DNA from: Thalassia testudinum
Taxonomy: Eukaryota; Streptophyta; Magnoliopsida; Alismatales; Hydrocharitaceae
Length of the DNA stretch: 64,000 nucleotides
Assembly (NCBI GenBank): GCA_037157565.1
Contig: JAZHRO010000046.1
Location: 19,318,501 to 19,382,500, forward strand
Direction: 5' to 3'
The notes under the pieces were generated by a model. It worked only from the letters and a program-made list of their open reading frames with translations, was not told where the DNA came from and did no database searches. Position numbers and translations under genes: made by a program. Every line of letters begins with the position of its first letter. The stretch's first letter is position 1. Of this stretch, positions 56,273 through 64,000 are shown piece after piece.

Positions 56273-57783
56273 TCATCTCTTTGGTAAGCCCACTTTCACT
56301 CTCCAGGACCCATATCTTAGGGCCCAAAACCTTTGTTCTTGTAGCCTCAATGTTTATAATTTTTGGTTTGAAGACTTTGCCTAGCTGAAGCCCTAAACTC
56401 AGCACATGTATAAACTATTTTGGAGCTGACCGGAGTTTCATAAAATATAGGTGATATTCTTCCTATTTTGCCCTCCTCTATGCTTTTATTTTACAATAAG
56501 GACATTGCATTAGCTAGTCATGGGGGGGTGGATACTTTATGATTTGATTATTTTATCAACACGTAACAGTAATTTCCTGTTATTTAAAAAATAAATAAAT
56601 AAATAATTTTAGAATTAGGAGAAGAGAACTTAGGCATTAAGGAGTTGCGAACTTTAGGAAATGATACTTTAGGATCTGAACACTTAGACTCTTCAAGTCT
56701 TCGGGATTAATCAGCCTAGGTGTCCACTTGAATGTGGACTTTGTCTCGAGTCCTAGTTAGGTAATTTTATTCTAATTATGCCAATAAATTGGGGTAATAA
56801 GTACATGACTTATCAACCCACCCTCTGGTTTGAGGGGACTTTAAGTCTAAGCATCTACACACTATTTGCACTGACTCACTTTTCAGTAGTTTTTATGGAA
56901 ATTAGGTAGCTACTGAACTTTATAAGGTAGTATGGCTGGCAAGTTGTCGTGGGTAAGACCATTGGCCGATTGTCCAGAGCCCAGCTACATGACCATACCC
57001 ATTCTATTACTTTTAGGTAAATCTTAAGAAGCCACCTACTTAGAAAAAGAAAAAAGTGATACTCAAAAATAAAAAGAAAAAAAAGAAAAGTAGAAAAAGG
57101 AGAAAAATAAAAATAAAAAAATAAACCACACTTCACCGCATGAGTATGGCTAGCAAGTTACCGTGGATAACAGCCCATTGGCCGATTATCTGGAGCCTAG
57201 CTGACAAAAATGCACAAATAATTCCCAAAACACTTAAGGAAGAAGCAGGGAAGTAGAATAAATTGGGGAGATATACATTGGGTTCGCCCTTGTGTTGACC
57301 CCATAAAAAATATATAAAAAGGTAGGGAGAAAGCTACTAATCGGAAACATAAACCTTTAGGCAGAAACTCTTAAGGTCACCTAGGGTCATAGCAACCTGA
57401 TGTCCATTTTCATGGCCGCCTAGTGAGTCTATCACCCTTTCACAAGATGCTTAGTACTTAGAGTCCTTTTCGAGTCTTGGGCGGGTCGGGTAGTCATAAA
57501 AAGCTATCCTGAAACTCTCAAACTCCAAAAGTTCAAAAAAATTAGAAAAGAAGAAAAAGCAAAAACGTGTATCTTCCCTTTTCAAATAAGATGAGGACTT
57601 GGGCGATCTGCATTTTGGCACGCACCTGGGCACTGTCGAGTCTTCGCAGTTTAGGCCCTTAGTTGAAATTTCCTTTTGTTAATAAACAACTAATGTCTGA
57701 AATGATCAAGCCCTAATTCTATTTTTATAAATAGCATATAGTTTAATTTTGCTAGGGGCTAGTAAAAGATAGGCATGGGGGTA
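56273..57783 (+). other. 3' noncoding region of element D
   Basis: Contains the post-pol block (AACTCAGCACATG), a second purine tract at 56518-56531 (TCATGGGGGGGTGG) after AGGACATTG, an (AAAT)n run near 56590, and two copies of the stem-loop module starting TATGGCTRGCAAGTT at 56931 and 57145. The end has the hairpin 57747-57767 (TTTTGCTAG, GGG, CTAGTAAAA, one wobble) and PPT 57771-57783. It aligns with the 3' region of A. Confidence 0.75.
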
Positions 57784-58234
57784 TGATGTAGACACATCCA
57801 TTTAGGTTACAATGCCTATTTATGTATGTTCCTAGGCTTAAATATGCATTCCATGTTATAAATATTGGATAGCATGCATCATTCTGCATTTAGAGTAGTT
57901 TGTGTATATGTTAGATTAATTGAGTCCTTTTATGGCCAGGAGAGAAGGAGATTTAATTCAGGGCCTCGGATTGATGATCTGATCATATGAATCTGATCAG
58001 GACAGCAATCAGACTCCAACGCCTCCGAAATCGTCTAGATCAGAATCCCGTAGCACTGTATGCAGTCTGAAGAAGATCAATGGCCAATGGGAAATGCTAC
58101 ATCCTTACGGGCTTCGGATGAAAAATCTGACCATACGTATGGATCCGGAGTGACGATTGTAGTCTGGTAGTGCGGAAATCATCTCGATTTGAGCACCGTG
58201 GCATCCTCTGCAAGAGAAAGAAGATGGATGGCCC

Positions 58235-58258
58235 AGATGGTGCCACGTGGCACCATCT
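58235..58258. promoter_or_regulatory. perfect 24-bp G-box palindrome in LTR-II
   Basis: AGATGGTGCCAC followed directly by its exact complement GTGGCACCATCT, with CACGTG at the centre. About 510 bp upstream of the TATA box. Confidence 0.75.
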
Positions 58259-58394
58259 AGGCTGCCCAACACCATCCAGCAGTCTACCCAATGCTTCCTC
58301 TTCATCCACATCATCCATTCCCAATCGTTGGATCTTGATCCAATGGTTGAGAAACCGTCTCCACCGTGCGCCCTTGGCTCCTCGAGACAAACTA

Positions 58395-58464
58395 GTGGGC
58401 ATGGCGCATTGGTCTTGAGGCGCGTTCCCAAAGGAGGGGCGCGGGTTTGAAACCCTCAAAGTCA
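58395..58464 (+). other. tRNA-like segment in 3' LTR-II
   Basis: A-box-like TGGCGCATTGG (58402-58412) and a T-arm-like GCGGGTTTGAAACCCTC (58441-58457) with B-box similarity. The loop AAAGGAG is shared with the copies in LTR-I and in the 5' LTR. No acceptor pairing remains. Confidence 0.45.
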
Positions 58465-58746
58465 CCCCCCCAATCCTCCAATTGAATGAACGCAACGCAG
58501 CAAGGGCACACCAACCAGTGCATGCATGTAGATGCATGTACACCAACCTATGCACCCTCACCACAATGCATATGCAGCGCAAGCGCTAGTGCCCGTGCAC
58601 GCAACATGGCCACGTGATGGCCGCACGACCACAGCTACAAACAAGCGTGAGTTGGGATGAATCTCCAGCGACAGATGGGCAAATCTTTAGCGACATTTAC
58701 GGACATCACTAATTACCCATGTACAACCAAGCCCTTCGTCCTCCAC

Positions 58747-58753
58747 TATAAAA
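58747..58753 (+). promoter_or_regulatory. TATA box of 3' LTR-II
   Basis: TATAAAA in CCACTATAAAAGGACCC, same as at 49778 in the 5' LTR. Confidence 0.65.
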
Positions 58754-61700
58754 GGACCCATACCCCTCCATCCACCATCATCCCTTCTTATGCTCTCCTC
58801 ACCTACTCTAGTGCTCAAGACACTCTTTGAGCTTGTGTCCCAAGCCCTTGGGATGCTCCACTAGAGTAAAGAAAAATTATTTTCCACCCTCTCGTCACCA
58901 TTCATGGAGCTCTCATCGGTCGTCTTCTCAACCCCCTTCCAAGAAGTAGATCACATCGCAACGCCATCCATCCTCCCCTCATCTTCTGACGTCATTCTCC
59001 TACCTCCAACTCCTCAACATCTTTGTCCAGGCCACATCAATGTATATTCATCCTCTGAGCAGTCAACAAAGAGGATTTCTCTCACCCCCTTTCCCTTTTA
59101 CTACTTTCATAGCATAGAAGTATTTATAAGAAACATTTGTCAAGAGTTTATCTAGAAGTAGTTTTGATTCTCTCTTTCTACATACATAGCAAGTAGAATA
59201 GTTCTTTCTTGCTTTCTAGAATAGCTTAGTATAGAAAATATTCCTACTTATTCCCACACTATCATAAAATGCCAAAAAAATAGCAAATACAAAATCCCAA
59301 AAAGAAACAAAGCAAAATGCGGATTTCAAAGAAATAAATGTCACCTCCCCATGTTTGACCCAGGACTCCCTTGGAGTTTCAGTATAAATTTTATTTGATA
59401 GTGAGTTTTATGACTACTACGATGGGTTTCTCAAAACCCTAACGTTTCTTCGTGAAAACCCACTTATCAAAGGCTATAAAATAATCTTCAATGGAAATCA
59501 AGCCTTAAATATTATACCAAAGAGCTAGAAAGCAAGGATGTGATATCATAAACTTCCAAATAATGATAGAATTAGATTCAAACATCAAAATAAAATATAA
59601 ACATCAAATTCTCATTTGAACCAATGCTGTACAGATTTTCAAAATCAAAGGAGCTGACAAACGATTTAATCAAACTTTCAATTTGTTTCCCAATCAAATA
59701 CAATCTACATATGTACATGAATGCTTGTTGGGTGCAAATCTAACATAGAATAATTTGTACTCATGATTGCTTGAATTAAATTATGGTAGGCTTGACTATC
59801 CATAACAAGATTGCTTATGTCCAAGAACAAGATCCAATTATATACCAACTTGTTTTAGTATCAGGAAAACTTAAGTCCCAATCAAATTTCTCTTAGAAAG
59901 CTTAACACAAACATGCATTGCTAAGAATATTTTTAAATCAGTAAATCAAATTCATTCCAGAATGAGTAGCACAGTTGCTACTATCAAAGCACTGAATCAG
60001 AACTAACTTGAGACTCGAACTTCATTCAAATCATTTCTTTGTAATCTAAAATCATTAACTCAACTTCCATTCTCGTTCAAAAAATTACATCATTACTTGA
60101 GTGCTTTGATTCCAAACATTACTTCAAATTTGGGTGCTGACAGAGTTCATCCCAAATCTAAAATAAAATCTTAAAATTCCATTCCCAATCATTGCAAATA
60201 ATAATCAGAAGGTCTGAAATCCTATTAAATCCAAATCAAGGGTCAAAGAACCCTAAATCCTTAATTTGATCCCTCTCCCGTGTTATAGACAGCATGAAGA
60301 AGAATAAATTAAATCAAGTATTCAAGTAAAATCAAAACCAATCCTAAACCTTTGTTTAAATCTCTCAAGTATCATTCAGACCTTGATAAATGGATTAAAA
60401 CTCATTTGGATCAGAATAAGCTGTCACCACATGGGCATTTAATGTAAGCTCACCTTAGTGATATGATCACTTAAACTTCCTACACACCATTGATTGGTGT
60501 TTAGGAAGCTTAAGCGATGCTCTAGAATTGCTTAGATCATTGCGAAAAACTCTAATCATTCACACTAATTTCATTGGCCTATGCTATCCAGGCAATGAAC
60601 TAAAATCAAGAAATGAGATCGAAATTGGGTGTAGAGAATCTGAGCAGTAAAAATTTGATCAAATGAATTTTAAATGATCGCAATGCATCCAATTAAACTC
60701 AAATAAACTCAATTTCATTAATTAAATTCAAATCAATTCCAACTGCTTCAAAATTCACTCAATCAAATGCAGCATTCAAATCAGGTTCAAATCATCAGAT
60801 TGGCTCAATTAAAGTTGAGGGGAGAGTCCTTGTGATCAGTGAAGGGAGTAGAAGACCCTCCAAGTGATTTTAAGCGTGAGTTAGAACTGATAACTAGAGA
60901 GCTGCAAATCCAACTCAACTCTGATGGATGGAGTGATTAGTGACTTAAAACAATGGATAAAGTGGAAGAACAGGATCGTGAGATGGTAGGGAAGAGTTGT
61001 GAATCTAAGTGAATGGGTGAATAAGCCTCTCTGATCTAAATTGACCAAAGAGGGAAAATTGAGGAATACTAACATTTAATGCTAATCTACTCCTAAACTA
61101 AGCTATCGAACAATGAATTACAATCTAATTCAACTACTCTACTCTAATTCTATCTAGAAACTATCTAAAAAGCATTAAAATCCTAATCTAACAGAGGAAC
61201 GTGACCTTGAGAGAAACCACAGCTAGTGGGTATGGTAAAGAAGAGGAAGAGGGTCTCCAGCTAATGAAGAGTCTGCTAGTGAAGCTCCTAGTTGTCCTTA
61301 GGCATTATGCAAGCCTTAGCGATAAGGATCGAATGAAGAAGTGTAGTTCCACCTCTACCACAGGTGGAGATGAATGAAGAAGAAGAAGACAGAGAGGAAG
61401 AACGACCAACTCAAGAAGTGTAGGAGGGAACTAGAAATGGAGCTCAGGTCACTAGGTAGGTCCTTAAATAGGCTATGGGGCTTAGGCTGACTGGCAATCA
61501 AAGGTTTAGGCCATTGAGGATCTACGGGTAGGGATGAAGGTGAGGAGCACAGGAAAATTTAGGAATGAACTATGGTTACTAGAAGTGATCTAGGGATTGG
61601 TATGAAGATGTGTGCACCGACTCTAACAGGTTGGAGCAAGATCCATGGTAGATCAGATGAGGAAAAGGAATGGATGGCCAGGATACCTTGAGTTCTTCGT

Positions 61701-62228
61701 GCGAAGAATAGTTGAGCTGTAAGTCAAAAGGGTATTTTGCAGAGAATCCCTAAAAGGTGAAATGCTAGAAATTTTGCTTAGGAACCCATAAGTGAGTAAA
61801 ATTATTAACCCTAGATCCCTAAATGCTTGCAAATAAGTCCCTGGTTATTTTTATGTGAAGAGAATGTGAAGGATTAATGTTATAGGAAGGACCTAGATGA
61901 TAAACATTGATTTCAAGGTCTAAATGATGTCAGAATGCAATATAATTTTTATGGTATATATTTTGAACATATTAGAACATATTCCAACCATTGATTTATG
62001 AATTTACACTCAAATTTATGTTTAATTGACATTCAAAACATTTATGTGTATTATACATACAAAATCTCTTTAATATGACCTAATTATGCATTTTTAACAT
62101 AATTCTGGTGTTGTAGGTCTTTCTCCATTATTCCCACACTTAACCCATTTCTTGTGTTAACTAATAGTGTTTTAACTCGTTTCTAGTTTAACTTGGGCAT
62201 TTTAGCTACGATGAGCCATACCTCATCA

Positions 62229-64000
62229 GCTACCCCTTTAAATAATCCTCCTAATTCCACATCCAAAACTCCATTACTGAACTTCTTCCAACATGAACTA
62301 AGAGAGTGAGAGAGAGAGCACGAGGGAGAGAAAGAAAGTGTAATTTTCTTCATTCCCCATCTCCCCCTTCACTACTCCCTCCTACATTGCCGAGGGGAGA
62401 TTGAATGATGATCGACGACTTAGATGGCGAGTGCATAATAATGGTAAGGTCCTCCTCCTTGATCGGTATTCCATGCATGGGTCTCAGTGGTAGAGAAGTA
62501 GTGCATGGGAAGGAAGTGAAAAGGAGGATCGTAAGAGGTGTCAAGGCAATCGACGTACTAGTAGTCGATGGTGGCCAGTGCCACCCATGGATGGTGGCAA
62601 GGAGTGTCCGTGCATGGGTTCTTGCACCCATGAAACTGGTCGCAAAGAAGGTAAGAGGAGAAGCGCAAAAGGCTTCAAGCGTAATTGGGGTGCTCCTCGC
62701 AATCGATGGCGATCGATGCCAACCATGAGCTACGTCAAGGAAGGTCTACACATGGGTCATGAACCCATAAGGCCAGTCATGAGGAAGAGAGGAAAAGGGT
62801 TGGCAAGTAGGAGAAGCACTAGAGGAGCGACGGAGTACAACGAGGATGAGCGAAGCTTGCTGTGGCTGGCAAGAGGCCGAGTGCTGGTAAGAGCGTCGCC
62901 ATGCATGGCTGTGTGCATGAACAAGGAAGCGTGACCAATAGGGGGACACGGGGAGGAAGAAGACACAGGGAGAGAGAGAGAATTAGTTGAAGGGATATGA
63001 AAATTGAGAGAGTTAATTTATAAGTTCTTCATCTTGTGATTAGGTCCTTGACCATGTTTTTCACAATTAATTGCTTCAGGGAGCAATCGTGGTACGATCT
63101 CGATAAACCACACGTCGAAAAAATCATGTTAAGGTATACTTCAACATAGTAAGTTCTAATTTTTCCTTTGAATGGTTAAATTTTGATTCCACCCTTAAAT
63201 CTTGAATTAATTACGTTCTTTATTCTCATTTTAATTAGAAATAGACATCCAAAGTGTGGATGAAGTCGAGGAAGCCTCCAATGTATATCTTGGAGTCACC
63301 ATGAACCCTAGTGCCCTAGGTAGAGTAGTCCTCCATTCTTTCTTCCCTCATACTATTAGGATCTTATGTGTAGATTGCTTAAGTTAAAGGTATTATCTCA
63401 TTAATGAGTACAGATGTCCATGTCCTTATCTCATAAATCCTTAGGTTCTTAAATTATTATTTGTAGTATGCCTAAATACAATGACTTGGGAAATTAAGTT
63501 AGAGGGGCTAATAAGCGGAAATCAATCATGTAATAGCCATAACCAAAAATTGAAGTATATGATATGTCCCGTAATAGAAAGCGATATATCCTTTGAAAAA
63601 ATAAATACATAGATATATATACATCTAGATATACATATGATCCTAAATAGAATTATGTCCTGTGAATGGCCTACATGTATGGAGAATAATGTGGGATTGA
63701 AGATAATGCTTCCTATGAAATATAATGGACCAAGTTGAATATGCACAGTTAAATATGGATATATGTGAAGCCATTACTCATGCCCGGTATCAACTACAAG
63801 GTTGGATATACCTATTAAGGGCAGAAATAGGCTCGGTGAGTGAGCTAGCCCCCCTGTGACTCATTGACAGTATGTTTCAACCAACCAGGTAGCAGGGTGT
63901 TAGGTATGTTTTACTAATACGAGAGGTTGGACCATTGTTCTCGAACCCTGTTGTGGGAGGACTGGCCGTGTACCAATGCGGGTAGCTCCCCACATGTTTA
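62229..64000 (+). other. unassigned right flank, possible LTR-III-like fragment
   Basis: The stretch starts with a TTTAAATAA TATA-like motif and a GA-rich leader, then a region with many short ORFs on both strands (62350-62970) that I cannot match to any protein. The reverse complement of the last 230 bp resembles LTR-III near 34500-34700, with shared words such as AGCTACCC and GCACTGG-like spacing. This suggests a sense-strand LTR fragment that runs out of the window. Weak evidence. Confidence 0.35.

Larger units (their letters stand above)
32820..59469 (+). mobile_element. Athila-like element D with nested insertions
   Basis: Perfect AAGGC duplications at 32815-32819 and 59470-59474 flank the element. 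The 5' LTR is split (32820-33754 and 49768-50500, about 1668 bp joined) and the 3' LTR is 57784-59469 (1686 bp). The interior holds PBS, leader, gag (split by solo LTR-V), protease and an acidic ORF, but no RT, RNase H or integrase. Without insertions D measures about 9.2 kb. It lies inside LTR-L and carries LTR-III and element C in its 5' LTR, so it is younger than the former and older than the latter. Confidence 0.9.
57784..59469 (+). mobile_element. 3' LTR-II of element D
   Basis: 1686 bp, TGATGTAGAC to CCCACTTATCA, then the AAGGC duplication. The terminal hairpin GATGT/ACATC (57785-57798) is perfect. It holds the perfect 24-bp G-box palindrome, a tRNA-like segment, TATA at 58747 and the U5 signature near 59345. 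Confidence 0.92.
31134..62228 (-). mobile_element. LTR-L, minus-strand solo copy hosting the nest
   Basis: On the minus strand it starts TGATGAG with a terminal hairpin (GATGAG, 6-nt loop, CTCATC) at 62228 and ends ..GTACATCA at 31134. The flanks CCTAC (31129-31133) and GCTAC (62229-62233) agree at 4 of 5 bases. Removing element D leaves about 4440 bp. A TATA-like TATTTAAGG lies on the minus strand at 61470-61462. No coding sequence. It is best read as a solo LTR into which D jumped later. Confidence 0.72.

Noticed and set aside
62350..62970. Overlapping ORFs on both strands near the right end
   Set aside because: No domain recognised; overlapping frames of similar length on both strands suggest composition bias.
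1..64000. CRISPR arrays, prokaryotic defence or toxin systems, operons
   Set aside because: No regular spacer array, no bacterial gene families and no compact operon layout; the content is plant retrotransposon sequence throughout.

Overview
This window looks like nuclear DNA from a repeat-rich flowering plant. I see no convincing single-copy host gene, no functional tRNA or rRNA gene, no CRISPR array and no prokaryotic system. Almost everything is long terminal repeat (LTR) retrotransposon sequence, mostly of the Ty3/gypsy Athila-like type. The evidence for that type is gag with a GRRS start and an 'FFPIG' core, a protease with LLDLGAS, a reverse transcriptase with FMDD, and a primer binding site (PBS) matching the 3' end of tRNA-Asp. 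All copies are broken by stops, frameshifts or deletions.

Left part (1-24795). Element A (gag, protease, partial reverse transcriptase) enters from the left edge. Its 3' noncoding tail is split by a minus-strand solo LTR (LTR-VII, 4585-9036), which is itself split by a plus-strand solo LTR (LTR-IV, 6200-8489). A ends in LTR-I (9869-11291). A perfect 18-nt PBS and the interior of element B (gag, protease, RT, RNase H, integrase; 11292-19473) follow directly, so A and B share one LTR and form a tandem composite. B ends in LTR-VI (19474-24795), which is interrupted by a minus-strand solo LTR of the same family (19952-22685).

Middle and right (24796-64000). A plus-strand LTR of a long AT-rich family (LTR-L, 24796-29311) ends at a decayed PBS. 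An anonymous stretch follows, then a minus-strand copy of LTR-L (31134-62228) that hosts a nest. Element D (32820-59469) sits in it. A solo LTR-III (33755-49762) sits in the 5' LTR of D. The complete element C (35556-48705, LTRs of 2138 and 2145 bp) sits in LTR-III. A solo LTR-V (52926-54340) sits in gag of D. Nearly every level is bounded by TG..CA ends and 5-bp target site duplications (TSDs) readable in the sequence, so the order of insertion can be read: LTR-L minus, then D, then LTR-III, then C. The last 1.8 kb is anonymous and probably holds an LTR-III-like fragment.

The four coding elements share a layout: leader, gag, protease-RT-RNase H-integrase, a second purine tract just after pol, a 3' noncoding region with stem-loops, a hairpin beside the polypurine tract (PPT), then the LTR. 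B is complete in domain order but riddled with stops. C has the longest open frame but has lost the protease aspartate and the integrase glutamate. A has lost RNase H and most of integrase through an in-frame deletion. D has no RT or integrase and carries an acidic ORF there instead. The most interesting signals are noncoding: palindromes and tRNA-like boxes inside LTRs, hairpins with compensatory changes in 3' regions, terminal hairpins at LTR starts, and an AGCT-saturated block.
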